64,000 nucleotides of DNA from Neobacillus driksii (GCF_013409995.1 NZ_JACCBX010000017.1:1-64000), one strand, 5' to 3'; shown: positions 44,888 through 54,918, counted from the first letter of the stretch. Notes: generated by a model from the sequence alone, not told the origin. Made by a program: numbers and translations.

Positions 44888-45479
44888 TTATTTTATTTTT
44901 TCTACTAAGCCTAAAGCCTTCCAATAAATCTACTGGTAATGGCATTTCATACTGAATGCCGCCGCCGGTTGAACCAAAACCTGGTGCAATATCACCTTTT
45001 TGAATCTTTAAATCATCATAAGTTAGGTCATAAGCATCCATGAGTGTTGTTACTTTTTCCCTAAGGACAGCGTCTGGCGTTTGATTAACATAAGATTCAA
45101 TGTTATTGAAATCTCCCGTTATTCTATACTGATGATATTTTGAAGGATCCTCCGACAAAAGGTAATGACCGCTGATCATAATTATACGGTTCACCATCTA
45201 TAACAGGTGAAGTATATCTGCCATTTGCAGGTCCGTATCGGTCAATAACTTCTCCTTGGTCTGGAATATGAGTTTCTTTCATTGCATTTCGAGTACGTAG
45301 CCGCCCTTTGGAACTTCATCCCAGTTGATGGAGCCGTCAGGATTTAATACGCCAGGGTCTTTCGGTAACTGAATATGTTCAGGCCACTGTCCGGTTTCTG
45401 CATATTTTTCTGCAAGATCTTTATCTATCTTTTGCAAATAATTATTCAGATCGGTCGGGGAACAATTTGTTTTTTTCAT
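44888..45479 (-). pseudogene. TNT-type (NAD glycohydrolase) toxin C-terminal remnant
   Basis: Pieces in order on the minus strand: GGYVLEMQ (frame 1), then MKETHIPDQGEVIDRYGPAN and GRYTSPVIDGEPYNYDQRSL (frame 2), then EDPSKYHQYRITGD to PGFGSTGGGIQYEMPLPVDL (frame 3), and LVEKIK with TAA at 44888. This is the TNT domain pattern (DRYGxxxGRYTSP, RSLP, PGFGxxGGGxQY). Three frameshifts and no N-terminal delivery region (such as LXG or a signal) mean it is a dead fragment of a polymorphic toxin. Its immunity-like gene follows immediately. Confidence 0.75.
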
Positions 45480-45877
45480 AATTGCATCAATACATTCAAC
45501 AACTCTAACCCGGTTCGTTATCAGCAGAACAATATATTAAAATAGCCTTACCTTTTATAGTAAGGAAATAAATCATTTTAAAGGATATTGACCATGTATT
45601 TTTAAACAATATCGGTTTATCTTAGTAAGCGTTACTAAACAATCGACGCTTTTCTTTAATAAGAAGGCGTCCTTTTCTAATCAATCAGATTATGGAGCAA
45701 TACATTTAAATTGGAGTTATGGAAGAGATTGTGAAGGATTTTACTTAAACTAAACCAGCAAATCGAAGCTAGGATATCAAGTATATAAATACTTCAACGA
45801 TATGAGTAAACCTTGAAAATTATGCATCTAGGAATTTTATTTTGATATTTCTTAAAGTTTATAGCGTATTGTAGTAA
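45480..45877. other. Intergenic stretch with one hairpin
   Basis: A GACGC...GCGTC hairpin with following T-rich sequence lies at 45645-45677. No gene or clear promoter seen. Confidence 0.4.
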
Positions 45878-46966
45878 TTATCTGTTTGTTAGTCTTCTTC
45901 TTATGGAAAACAAGAAAAAAAGGACCGGTATGTATAGGAAAACAAAGTAAAAACTTAATTCGTTTGTTAGATTCCCTAAGGTATCTACCATTGCTTGATT
46001 TTCAATAAAGATCGAGACAATGTATATGAATATCATAAGACAGGGTAAAGATAGTTTAGGTCTCATTTTATACATTTTCTTTAATAATCGTGTACATGAC
46101 CAAATCGGAATGCAAACCGTAGGGAGGATCACTAAAAACCAAGTGAAAATGAAGATATACTCAAACCTTTCTATAAAGGGTAATTCAATGATTTTTGTCA
46201 TCGAAAGTGTTGGCCAAAGTGTCTCCTGTAACTGTCCCTGGCTATAGTACACTAATGTAACGAGAGTGATTACTACATATAAAAACGTTGTATATAAAAG
46301 AGCGATATGAGCCCACTTTTTTGATTTTTCGGGATTCTTAATATAAGGATGATAGACCACCAAAGTTTCAAAACCAACAAATACTAGGCTTGCTGATTTT
46401 GAAGACTTTAATATATCAATAAAAGAATGATTAAGTATTGGTATTAGGTTATCTAGGTGTGCATACCTGAGTGGAAAATAAAGAGTGAAAAATAAAATAC
46501 TTGGCAGTACTACACCAAAAAACGCTAACCCGGTTAATTTACGAAATCCTCCAGACACAAAGTAATAAATAATAAACCCAATAAATAAGCCCAGCTCCCA
46601 AGTACTTATCCATGGAAATATCCAAAGTTGGATAATTTCTATATAGGTTCTATATACCACAACAGACATTAGAAGAAAATACAATACGAGACCAGTTGAA
46701 ATTACTTTACCAAGAATTCTACCCAAACATAGGTCATGAATAGCTAAAATATCATAGGAGGGTAACAACATCTTATAAATCATCCACACAATAAGATGTG
46801 TGCTTAAACCCATAATAATAACAGATATCCATGCGTCTTGTTCCGTATATTGGGCGACAAGCCTTTGAAAGTTCAACATACCAATACCAGTTTGAGAAGC
46901 ATGGATAAGGAAAAAAACATAAAAGGTTGAAACTAAATATTTTTCATCTATCTTCGTGACATTCAC
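45878..46966 (-). CDS. Spore germinant receptor B subunit (GerB-type permease)
   Basis: 362 residues with about ten transmembrane helices, member of the APC-superfamily endospore germination permeases (GerAB/GerKB). Family features are the N-terminal helix with GIGMLNFQRLVA, the YRTYIEIIQLWIFPW region and a short basic end SIRRRLTNR. This subunit is thought to bind the germinant in the spore inner membrane. It is the last gene of the minus-strand receptor operon and overlaps the C-subunit stop by four bases. Confidence 0.9.
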   Translation of the reverse strand: MNVTKIDEKYLVSTFYVFFLIHASQTGIGMLNFQRLVAQYTEQDAWISVIIMGLSTHLIVWMIYKMLLPSYDILAIHDLCLGRILGKVISTGLVLYFLLMSVVVYRTYIEIIQLWIFPWISTWELGLFIGFIIYYFVSGGFRKLTGLAFFGVVLPSILFFTLYFPLRYAHLDNLIPILNHSFIDILKSSKSASLVFVGFETLVVYHPYIKNPEKSKKWAHIALLYTTFLYVVITLVTLVYYSQGQLQETLWPTLSMTKIIELPFIERFEYIFIFTWFLVILPTVCIPIWSCTRLLKKMYKMRPKLSLPCLMIFIYIVSIFIENQAMVDTLGNLTNELSFYFVFLYIPVLFFLFSIRRRLTNR

Positions 46967-48054
46967 TTTCCTACCCCCGATTGTAGTAAATTAACATGTA
47001 CGTTAACTTTGAATTTAATGTCGGGATAAATCCTATAAAATTGTTTCTCGTTCCAATTTCGATCTCTTCCTCTAAATAAGTCCCCAAAACCAAAGGGGTC
47101 TGTATTTTTGGACTGTAAGCTGATAATTAAATCTTTCGTTTTTTTGGAAACCCTTTTTTCTATTTGGTTCTGAATAGATTTCATTCTTTTGGGGTCACTA
47201 AGGTCAATATCTTCAGGTGCATCTTTAATAAAGCAACTCAGTCTTAATGTAACATTAACTTTTGGTTGTTTGGATGTTTGATCACTTATTGTGAATTTTG
47301 TTTTACCTTTCACCATTCGAATATCTAATATCCTTTTTTCACTGCTAGCTGAATAGGGGAACTCAAAATTTCCATTTTTCTTTTTACTTTTTAATAATTT
47401 GAAGAATATCGAGTCCTTTTGGCTAACTTTCATTTTCATTTTATCCTGTTTAAAAATAGCTAATCCATCCAATTCAACTATCTTATGCTTGTTTATCTTA
47501 ATAAAAGGTATATAGACATCTTGTCCGGTTCCGTAATACTGATAAAAAACTGAATGGAGGTTTGTTGGAGGTGTATTGTTGTTTTCCTCATTCTGCTTTA
47601 TTAGATTAGATAGATAAAATGGGGTTTTATCAACTGATACAGCTAAAATCTGATCAGCCCTATCTTTTGAAATGACCAAATAAGTATTACTTCCAATAAT
47701 AGGGTCTCTCTTAAGGGTAGTAATTAAATCTCCGATTCCTTTTTGAGCTAATCGTTCATTGATTACAATTATCCTTGTTTGACCAACCTCCATTGGAGAA
47801 GCGGATTGGTTGTTAAAAGAAGTTAATATACCGGTATTAGTACTAGCAATACCATGAACAACATCTGGTCCCTTATGGCCTGGTATAAATAAACTTGGAT
47901 AAGTTGCGCTTCCAAGAATTTTTCCGTCTTCTAAATCAAATCCCATATCAGAGATAACTATAATTTCATCTATAACCTTGTCGCGTGTACATCCTGTTGA
48001 TGAGAATAACAAAAGTATAATCAGAAAGCACACACAAAAATTAGTTTTATTCAT
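46963..48054 (-). CDS. Spore germinant receptor C subunit (GerC lipoprotein)
   Basis: 363 residues with a lipoprotein signal MNKTNFCVCFLIILLLFSST and lipobox SSTGC, followed by the Ger(x)C fold (IDEIIVISDMGFDLEDGKIL, then QTRIIVINERLAQKGIGDL and a C-terminal VRLSC-type strand region). The start at 48054 is inside the A-subunit stop region, giving an 8-base overlap; longer upstream frames overlap the A gene and are not used. It anchors to the outer face of the spore inner membrane. Confidence 0.88.
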   Translation of the reverse strand: MNKTNFCVCFLIILLLFSSTGCTRDKVIDEIIVISDMGFDLEDGKILGSATYPSLFIPGHKGPDVVHGIASTNTGILTSFNNQSASPMEVGQTRIIVINERLAQKGIGDLITTLKRDPIIGSNTYLVISKDRADQILAVSVDKTPFYLSNLIKQNEENNNTPPTNLHSVFYQYYGTGQDVYIPFIKINKHKIVELDGLAIFKQDKMKMKVSQKDSIFFKLLKSKKKNGNFEFPYSASSEKRILDIRMVKGKTKFTISDQTSKQPKVNVTLRLSCFIKDAPEDIDLSDPKRMKSIQNQIEKRVSKKTKDLIISLQSKNTDPFGFGDLFRGRDRNWNEKQFYRIYPDIKFKVNVHVNLLQSGVGK

Positions 48055-49594
48055 CGTCAAATTCATCCTTACCCTCGTTAACCTGATACCTACGTTTCTT
48101 TTGGGGGCGTAAGAAACTAGGTCTTGTAGTTGTATATCGAAATGGAGATCTAATAAAGCCATCCTTGAAGTCAGTAATTCTAAAAGGGTATATTGGAGCT
48201 AAGTATGGTGTGCCAAATGATTTTAATCGCATTAAATGACCCAGCATCAATGTAAAACCAGCAATTATTCCAAATCCACCCCACCCGGCTGCTAATAATA
48301 CCAATGGAAATCTTAGTAGCCTAATCGTGTTTGCCATTTTAAAAATGGGCGTGGTAAAAGAGGCTAAAGCTGAAAGTGCAACAATAATCAGAAGGACATT
48401 GCTTGACAATGCTGCTTCTACTGAAGCTTGTCCTATAACGATCCCACCAACAATCCCTAACGTTTGACCTACCTTAGTAGGTAATCTGGCCCCAGCCTCA
48501 CGTAGTAATTCAATTGTTATTTCTAGAAATATCACCTCTAAAAAGGGAGGAAATGGTACATTTACTCGAGACTCAATGATTGGACCGAGAAGATCCTTTG
48601 GAATAATAACGTAATGATGTGTGAGAATGGCGACATATAAAGGTGTAGCAAAGACAGAAAAAAACACTCCAAATAAACGGATGATTCGAAAAAAAGACCC
48701 CACAATCCAAGGTAAGTAGTAATCCTCTGGAGAGATAAAGAAATCAAAAAAAGTGGAGGGACCTGTAATGACATAGGGTGAGCCATCACAGATAATAATC
48801 ACTTGACCTAAAAGTAAGGTATACGTCACCCTATCTACTCTTTCTGTGGATAAGAATAAAGGAAAAGGGGTATTCGAATGATCTGAGATCGTTTGGTCTA
48901 TCAGGGCACTTTCGACAAAATCAAGATCCAGGTCACGTAGTCTTTGCCTAACAGTATTTACATGTTCTGAGTTTGTTATATCTTCTATATATCCAATAAC
49001 AACACGTGTGGTAGTCATGGAACCCATTGTCAACTCTTCAAATATTAATTTTGAGCCTGAAAATTGTTGTCTTAATAATTTCATATTCGTTTCGATATCT
49101 TCAATGAAGCCAAGTTTTGGTCCCACAACACTAAATTCATTCTCTGTATCGTTGCTTTCTCTAAGCCCACGTTTGCCGTTCTTTACATTAACAAGAGCAA
49201 AATTTGTATTATCACTTTTTAACCGAATTAAAATGTGACCTTTGCGAATCTTTTCTCCCGCTTGTTCAGGGTTTTCTGAACATAGGTGAATTTCACTAAT
49301 CGGTATATATTTAATTACATCATTTATGTTCTCGAAAGGTGAATGCTCTTGTAATGGTAGTAATAGAAAATGATTAAGTGTTTCTTCATCAATTAATGTG
49401 CTGAAAAAGAATAATTCAATATTAGGTTTATCTAAATGAAGTGTTTTGAAATCACTAGATTTTGATGCTTGTATCAAAAACCCATCTATATTTCTTATTA
49501 GTTTATTCTTATGATTTTGTTTTCTAAACAAATAAAACCACCCCAAGAAAAGCAATAATAATTTAGTTTTTGAGGGAAATAGAATATCATTCAT
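48047..49594 (-). CDS. Spore germinant receptor A subunit (GerA family)
   Basis: 515 residues of the GerA family: N-terminal soluble domain (about 1-270) including GLRESNDTENEFSVVGPKLG and FIEDIETNMKLLR. It is followed by PFPLFLSTERVD and a membrane domain with PDLLGPIIESRV-like and FLEITIELLREAGARLPTKV. GQTLGIVGGIVIGQASVEA (a signature of the family) is present. First gene of an operon in order A-C-B. Two copies of a TTAATCGAAyrGTCGTT motif lie upstream. Confidence 0.92.
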   Translation of the reverse strand: MNDILFPSKTKLLLLFLGWFYLFRKQNHKNKLIRNIDGFLIQASKSSDFKTLHLDKPNIELFFFSTLIDEETLNHFLLLPLQEHSPFENINDVIKYIPISEIHLCSENPEQAGEKIRKGHILIRLKSDNTNFALVNVKNGKRGLRESNDTENEFSVVGPKLGFIEDIETNMKLLRQQFSGSKLIFEELTMGSMTTTRVVIGYIEDITNSEHVNTVRQRLRDLDLDFVESALIDQTISDHSNTPFPLFLSTERVDRVTYTLLLGQVIIICDGSPYVITGPSTFFDFFISPEDYYLPWIVGSFFRIIRLFGVFFSVFATPLYVAILTHHYVIIPKDLLGPIIESRVNVPFPPFLEVIFLEITIELLREAGARLPTKVGQTLGIVGGIVIGQASVEAALSSNVLLIIVALSALASFTTPIFKMANTIRLLRFPLVLLAAGWGGFGIIAGFTLMLGHLMRLKSFGTPYLAPIYPFRITDFKDGFIRSPFRYTTTRPSFLRPQKKRRYQVNEGKDEFDDE

Positions 49595-49603
49595 AATTTA
49601 ATT

Positions 49604-49620
49604 TTAATCGAACAGTCGTT
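49604..49620. promoter_or_regulatory. Operator-like repeat upstream of the minus-strand ger operon, copy 1
   Basis: TTAATCGAACAGTCGTT, repeated at 49730-49746 with two changes. It lies ten bases upstream of the A-subunit start. The core has the look of a TetR-family operator, but no such regulator is in the window. Confidence 0.4.
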
Positions 49621-49729
49621 TATATTTTCTTAGTGCCTATATTTCATTCTGAAAAGCACTATGATTAAATTAATTTACCTTTATGTTATCTTTTGTAAGT
49701 CTCTGAATTATATACTCGCTTACTTGACA

Positions 49730-49746
49730 TTAATCGAATGGTCGTT
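49730..49746. promoter_or_regulatory. Operator-like repeat, copy 2
   Basis: TTAATCGAATGGTCGTT, direct repeat of the site at 49604-49620, 126 bases apart. Confidence 0.4.
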
Positions 49747-50036
49747 TCTTATTTTTTTCATGAGACATAAAGATGAAAATAAAAATGAAAGTATATTCAA
49801 AGCAGCAATAGATCTTTTAATGAGATTGGTTTAGCTGAAACATTAAGGTCAAAGATCGCCAAGAATGCCATTGTTTCCATATTCGTTGACTCATCTTTTT
49901 TTTAACGGTCAAGTACAATTTATTAAGCATATCCTCATTATTTTCTCCATGGTCTTCAAAACTGCTTGAGATCTGCGTGCCAGGTCTGGTGGGTTCGATT
50001 CTCAGTCGGTCCAAAAAAATTGATACTATTACAAAT

Positions 50037-50073
50037 AAAACCGCACAGTGAGTTTTTCACTCGTGCGGTTTTT
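50037..50073. terminator. Strong bidirectional terminator
   Basis: AAACCGCAC-GTGA and TCAC-GTGCGGTTT form a long near-perfect hairpin with A- and T-runs outside. It stands in a stretch with no intact gene. Confidence 0.8.
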
Positions 50074-50642
50074 CGTTTATTTTCGGTAGACTGAGGAAGA
50101 CCGATGTCCATGACCGTTGGTAACCGTCTGTAAGACCGCACACGTCGGATTCACAGATTTTAGACCGATGAAAAGTAGTGCATAAACCACTATGATAGAA
50201 CAAAAGAAAGTAAGAAAATTAATGTAGGAGACATCGATTCGAACAATTCATACAGCAAATCTAGATACCATCACTGGGTTATATATGAACGTTATTATAA
50301 ATACAAGCAGACAGAAGGATTACATAGTGCAAGGTACCATCCACAAAAATTGGGATATGCCTGCACTATTTTTGAAAACTACAATGGAGCTTGAAGAATT
50401 GAATAAATAATGACCTCTCAATGCTGGAAGTCATTTTGGTGTAGAATAAATGTATGATAATTTATACATACACAAACAGGGGTGTGCGAAATGCAAATAA
50501 CACAAATGGAATTTTGAGAATTAGATGACTTTGCAAATACATATTAGATGATATTACCGTTTACACCTTTCCTGATATTTGTAAAAGAGATTGAAGAAAT
50601 GAATACCTGTAGAAACACTAGAATGGAGAATAAATAATAGAG
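50074..50642. other. Gene-poor stretch with decayed coding scraps
   Basis: At 50085-50180 the motif GACCG recurs several times with no known structure. A 41-codon frame (50285-50410; MNVIINTSRQKDYIVQGTIH) looks protein-like but has no ribosome site. After GGGGTGTG an ATG at 50491 begins a reading (QITQMEF) that meets stops, then shifts to DDITVYTFPDICKR. These look like remnants of one or two lost genes. Confidence 0.4.
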
Positions 50643-51158
50643 GTGAATGAGATCAAAAGGATATTAGATTGTAGAGGTTCTGATTTTCGACAAATGGGTA
50701 GAAAAGAATTAAAGCAGGCTATCACAGCAGCAGAAGGAAGAACGATAATGGCAGAAACGGTAGTGACATCGCAACCCTTACTTCCAGAGGTATCCAACCC
50801 GGAAGTGATGAAGGCATTCGGAGCGGATATGATTTTATTGAACCTGTTCGATTTTTTCAACCCTGTAGTAAATGGGATTGAGTCATACAGCATATTTCAA
50901 CCAAATGCTGCAGGCAGCGAAGTAGCTGAAAAAATTATACAAAAAATAAAAGAACTAACTGATCTGCCAGTCGGCATTAATCTTGAACCTGTTGATCACA
51001 ATGCTCATTCCTTAGAAAAATTGCATTCATTGCCGGAAGGTCGTACAGCTACTGAAAATTCACTAGCGATGGCAAAGAAATTGGGATGTGATTTTGTTTG
51101 TTTAACTGGTAACCCAAAATCAGGGGTAACCAATGAGAAAATTGAGCAGGAAGGTTAA
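50643..51158 (+). pseudogene. Truncated PEP-phosphonomutase-like (DUF7916-type) protein gene
   Basis: 171 residues: IKRILDCRGSDFRQMGRKEL, AAEGRTIMAETVVTSQPLLP, FGADMILLNLFDFFNPVVNG and LEPVDHNAHSLEKLHSLPEG, then CLTGNPKSGVTNEKI and an early stop. This is the N-terminal half of a TIM-barrel-like family whose members run to about 300 residues. The C-terminal half is missing, with no continuation in another frame for long. GTG at 50643 with AGAGG upstream. Confidence 0.6.
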
Positions 51159-51350
51159 ACGTGTTCAGAGGTTGCTGAAATATCGAACTTCAATTCAAGA
51201 TTCATATTAAATATCTAATTGTTTATTATTAATAGGGGAAACACACATAGGATTATATCTTTTTGAACAATAAAAATTTTGGTTAGTCGAACAGATGTAA
51301 GTGAATTATAATAAAAACATTGAATGTACTAGAATATGGAGGAAAACCGA

Positions 51351-51671
51351 ATGAAATTTCCCAATGATGCTGATGGAGAGGCTTTACATAGTCTATATAA
51401 AGATGGATTAGATTTTAAGAAACAACAATCAGTGGACTTTTTTGTTGCCGTACCTGATAAAGCAACAGGTGAAGTATTATCGCAAGTACTAAAGAATGAA
51501 GGGTTCAATTGTTTCTTAGAGCAAGACGACGAAACGGAAGAGTGGGCATGTTGTTGCTCTAAAAGAATGTTATTAAATTATAATGAATTAATTAAAATAC
51601 AGAGTAAATTAAATAACCTAAGTAAACCACATGGTGGTTATTCTGACGGTTGGGGCGTTTTTGTAGATTAA
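51351..51671 (+). CDS. RraB-like (ribonuclease E inhibitor B fold) protein
   Basis: 106 residues: KFPNDADGEALHSLYKDGLD, FFVAVPDKATGEVLSQVLKN and the end GGYSDGWGVFVD match the RraB fold family. In E. coli RraB binds and inhibits RNase E; Bacillus has no classical RNase E, so the role here is unknown. The ATG at 51351 lies after ATGGAGG; an ATG overlapping that ribosome site is rejected. Confidence 0.75.
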   Translation: MKFPNDADGEALHSLYKDGLDFKKQQSVDFFVAVPDKATGEVLSQVLKNEGFNCFLEQDDETEEWACCCSKRMLLNYNELIKIQSKLNNLSKPHGGYSDGWGVFVD

Positions 51672-52053
51672 AAGGATTGAAGGAATCAAAAAGAAGCATG
51701 TGCTTGAACCGTCCTTTGATGTATTATTTCAAAATAGTGCCAGGTATCACCCGAGAAATTGGGGGTATCTGGCATCTTTTTTTTGAATGATTGAATACCG
51801 TTATTAATCAAACCTTTCACTCATTAAGAGTCGATAATATAGAAATGTCACATTTCTGCACTGACGGGATTGATTCAGATTGATGAGATATGGTCATATG
51901 TTGGAAAAATAACAAAAAGGGCAAGACTCGAGAAAGTGTAGAAAAAGTCTTATTATTAGATTTAAGAATATATATGATATGAGGCCTTTTGCGAATCTAA
52001 GAGACTGACTTCCTTTAGAAAATTGAGTGAGCTTGTAAATGGGGAGGAACTTT
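51672..52053. other. Intergenic stretch with GTGCC-type hairpin
   Basis: At 51736-51783 AGTGCCAGGTATCACCC pairs with GGGGGTATCTGGCA, then eight T: a terminator of the second dispersed hairpin family. The rest shows nothing. Confidence 0.6.
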
Positions 52054-52914
52054 ATGAACGTTGATTGCCATTTTCATGTGGATGAAACAATGTTGACCCT
52101 CGAAAAAATGATAGAGGGTATGGATAAACATAATGTATCTAAAACAGCCTTGATTGCCCCCATGAATGAAACCATGTTTGAAGTAGATAGTACTTTTCAA
52201 CATAATTTACAAAGCTTTTTCCGTTTTCTAATACTGAATGCACCACAAATTGGACTCAAAATTTATGATGGGCTAGTCAAAGATGGCTATTTCAAACTTT
52301 ATGGGAATTCATACAAAATTTTTACCAAGCCGAATAATGACATTGTTGTTGCTGCCATTGATCGGTTTCCAGACCGATTTCTAGGCTGGGTTGCAGTGAA
52401 CCCATTGATTCCTGAATCAGTGGAAGATGTAGAGGTTTATCTTAATAAACCCGGATTTATCGGAGTAAAAGCTCATCCGTTCATGCATGGATATAGTATT
52501 AAGGCACTTGATCCTGTTGCAGCTATGTGTGAATCAAAAGCAATACCTATGATTATACATCTATCTTCAGAACCAGACTCGTTTAAATATTTGCCTGAAA
52601 GATATCCGAAACTTAAAGTGATTTATGCTCATGCCGGTCTTCCTTTTTGGAAACAACTGTGGAAATTCGTTAAGGATCAACCAAATGTATATGTTGATAC
52701 ATCAAGTGATTATCTTAATCCGTCTATAGTAAAGAATGCAGTGGAATCTCTAGGGTATCGTAAAGTGCTTTATGGTTGCGACGGACCATATGGAATGAAA
52801 AAATTTAATGAATATGACTATTCAGCTAAGAAAAGTTGGATTGAGTCACTTCAAATTCCTGATAACCAAAAGGAATATATTCTTGGGAAAAACTTTTTAG
52901 GATTGATTAATTGA
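52054..52914 (+). CDS. Amidohydrolase family protein
   Basis: 286-residue metal-dependent amidohydrolase-2 type TIM barrel. DCHFHVDE at residue 4 gives the HxH ligands, KAHPFMHGYSI near 149 and IIHLSSEP near 172 give a further His, and HAGLPFWKQL near 199 another. YGCDGPYG near 249 holds the last acidic ligand. Related to decarboxylases and hydrolases of this family; substrate unknown. ATG at 52054 with GGGGAGG seven bases upstream. Confidence 0.8.
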   Translation: MNVDCHFHVDETMLTLEKMIEGMDKHNVSKTALIAPMNETMFEVDSTFQHNLQSFFRFLILNAPQIGLKIYDGLVKDGYFKLYGNSYKIFTKPNNDIVVAAIDRFPDRFLGWVAVNPLIPESVEDVEVYLNKPGFIGVKAHPFMHGYSIKALDPVAAMCESKAIPMIIHLSSEPDSFKYLPERYPKLKVIYAHAGLPFWKQLWKFVKDQPNVYVDTSSDYLNPSIVKNAVESLGYRKVLYGCDGPYGMKKFNEYDYSAKKSWIESLQIPDNQKEYILGKNFLGLIN

Positions 52915-53041
52915 AAACGAATGTGTTATTCCCAAAAAGGATCCCTTAAGTGTAATCATAGTAAAGGTTCAAGGCTAATAGTCATTTTTCTAGCAAATGT
53001 AATTGCTCCTTACATAGAGAACGCCAAAGGAGGGATACTTG

Positions 53042-54076
53042 TTGAAAAAAGAATATAGTAAGCTCATCCAAAAGTTATCCAATCCGAACCTAAATGGACG
53101 AGTACCAGGAACAAAAGGGCATGAGGTTGCAAGAAAACTTATCTTGGAACAGTTTGAGAAGTTGTCGTTAACTCCATTAGTAGAGAAAGAATGGGAACAA
53201 ACCTATACCGCTTTTGATGGTAAGATCGGACGAAATCTCCTTGCCAGAAGAAAGGGACACGGTGATAAATGGCTGCTTTTAGGAGCCCACTATGATCATA
53301 TAAATGGCTGTCCAGGGGCAAATGATAATGCTGCTGCCATCGGAATACTACTGTCTGTGCTTGATTCATTAATGTCATCAAACTTAAATATAAATATTGT
53401 TCTAGCAATTTTTGATATGGAGGAACACAGATACTTTTTAACCAAAAGTATGGGTAGTATACATTTTTATCGCGATAGTCAAAAACGATTAAATTACGAT
53501 CATTTTCTTGGGGCATTTATTTTAGATTTGTGTGGTCATTCTGTAGGTGTAAAAGACCGTGAAAACTCTTTGTTCGTGATTGGAGCAAATACATCCCCAT
53601 TCCTATCGCAATCTATTGAAATCACACAAAATCATATAAAAAATCTTCAAGTATACCGGTTAAGAAGCAGAAGAATATTTCATTTATCCGATAATTATAT
53701 CTTTGAACGTAACAGGAAGCCCAACCTATTTTTCACATGTGGTCTTGATCCCAACTATCATACCCGGAAAGATACATTTGAAAAATTAAATCTTGTGAAG
53801 ATATCAAATATCTCTACCTATATCACACACTGCATTCTAACAATAAACAGGAAATTTGGTGATAATAATGATGAATTTTTACTTACCTCTGCTGAAAATC
53901 CTCCATTCAATCATGAATCTGAAACAGCTGAACTAAGCCGTTTTTTTAAAGCTGAAATAGGACCTCATCATAATCTTGACCGCATATGTGATTTCTTGAT
54001 TAGTGAATTGTCAAAAACTCCAAATAATGATTTAGTAAAAATCAAATCAACTTTGAAAGACTTGGGGATACTTTAA
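53042..54076 (+). CDS. M28 family metallopeptidase
   Basis: 344 residues. The M28 zinc-site pattern is visible: LGAHYDHINGCPGANDNAAA (His and bridging Asp), IFDMEEHRYF (catalytic Glu and ligand), ILDLCGHSVG (Asp) and DPNYHTRKDTFEKL (His). No signal peptide, so it is probably cytoplasmic, unlike many secreted M28 enzymes. Start at TTG 53042, seven bases after GGAGGG; TTG 53039 is also possible. Confidence 0.82.
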   Translation: MKKEYSKLIQKLSNPNLNGRVPGTKGHEVARKLILEQFEKLSLTPLVEKEWEQTYTAFDGKIGRNLLARRKGHGDKWLLLGAHYDHINGCPGANDNAAAIGILLSVLDSLMSSNLNINIVLAIFDMEEHRYFLTKSMGSIHFYRDSQKRLNYDHFLGAFILDLCGHSVGVKDRENSLFVIGANTSPFLSQSIEITQNHIKNLQVYRLRSRRIFHLSDNYIFERNRKPNLFFTCGLDPNYHTRKDTFEKLNLVKISNISTYITHCILTINRKFGDNNDEFLLTSAENPPFNHESETAELSRFFKAEIGPHHNLDRICDFLISELSKTPNNDLVKIKSTLKDLGIL

Positions 54077-54133
54077 TCCAGCCGTGTGCTCTCTTTTTCG
54101 CCTTTTCTAAATATTACATTTTAAACTACCTTT

Positions 54134-54373
54134 TTAAAGTAGTTCATTCCTAATCTTGTTTATTTGACTACATAACGAGATGAATTCCAACGTTTCTTCT
54201 GCAGGAACGTGGCTTTTTCTTGTTTTGAAGAATCCGACGATTTCCTCAAGAAGACTAGCATAGAAAGGTTTAATATCTTTTTCAATATCTCCATTATGAA
54301 AGCCTTGGTCTGTATGAAGAGTCACTCCAAAGCGAGGGTGCCATTCATATTCTCCGTGTATGACGGCATGTCT
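54134..54373 (-). pseudogene. C-terminal fragment of a Gfo/Idh/MocA oxidoreductase
   Basis: Minus-strand frame HAVIHGEYEWHPRFG, then VTLHTDQGFHNGDIEKDIKP and FYASLLEEIVGFFKTRKSHV with a stop at 54134, typical of the end of sugar dehydrogenases of this family. The sequence upstream of about 54373 switches abruptly to a different gene on the opposite strand, so the N-terminal part has been lost by rearrangement. Confidence 0.55.
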
Positions 54374-54797
54374 ACCACCGTTCCATTCAAAAACAATCGT
54401 GTCATACCACCAGAATTCTCAACTGCTGGACTTGCGCCATCCACCTATTTCTTAGGTAACCTGGAGCAGGTTCCAACAGATGCAAAAATCAGCTATGCGG
54501 ATGCCTATAAAACCCCGGCTATGAAGGAATTGACGACAACGTTTCAAACGATGTTTGAAGCCAATAAGATGTATATCAATCCATCTATCGGTGTAATCTC
54601 CGAAACAAATTCTTAAAAAGGTGCTGAATTGACACAGTTCTTAATCAACGAACAATCCAAGATGATTGCTGGAAATGCCCTGTTTCTGATTGGGATAACT
54701 TGTGGATGAGTACATGCAACGCGGTGGAAAAGATGTTATTAAAGAAATAAATGAAGGAATCAAAGGTAAAGGCTATAAGGATAGACAGTGGGAATAA
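54374..54797 (+). pseudogene. Fragment of an ABC sugar-binding protein gene
   Basis: Plus-strand reading FKNNRVIPPEFSTAGLAPST, DAYKTPAMKELTTTFQTMF and INPSIGVISETNS is followed by a stop. In other frames come GAELTQFLINEQSKMIAGN and VDEYMQRGGKDVIKEINEG with a TAA near 54797. This is the C-terminal half of a family-1 extracellular solute-binding protein with at least two frameshifts. It abuts the oxidoreductase fragment head to head. Confidence 0.55.
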
Positions 54798-54867
54798 GAG
54801 ATAAGAATAGGTTTTTGAATAAATAACTTTCAATAAGAGGCTAGGACAAAACCTTCCTTTAATAGAG

Positions 54868-54918
54868 AAAAGCCTGTGAATTTTACTATAAGTAAAATAT
54901 CACAGGCTTTATATTTTT
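54868..54918. terminator. Long terminator hairpin
   Basis: AAAGCCTGTGA and TCACAGGCTTT enclose an inner TTTAC-TATAA-GTAAA stem; T-rich sequence follows. Preceded by GGCTAGGACAAAACC, a motif often seen before such hairpins in Firmicutes. The remaining bases to 55189 show no gene. Confidence 0.7.
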
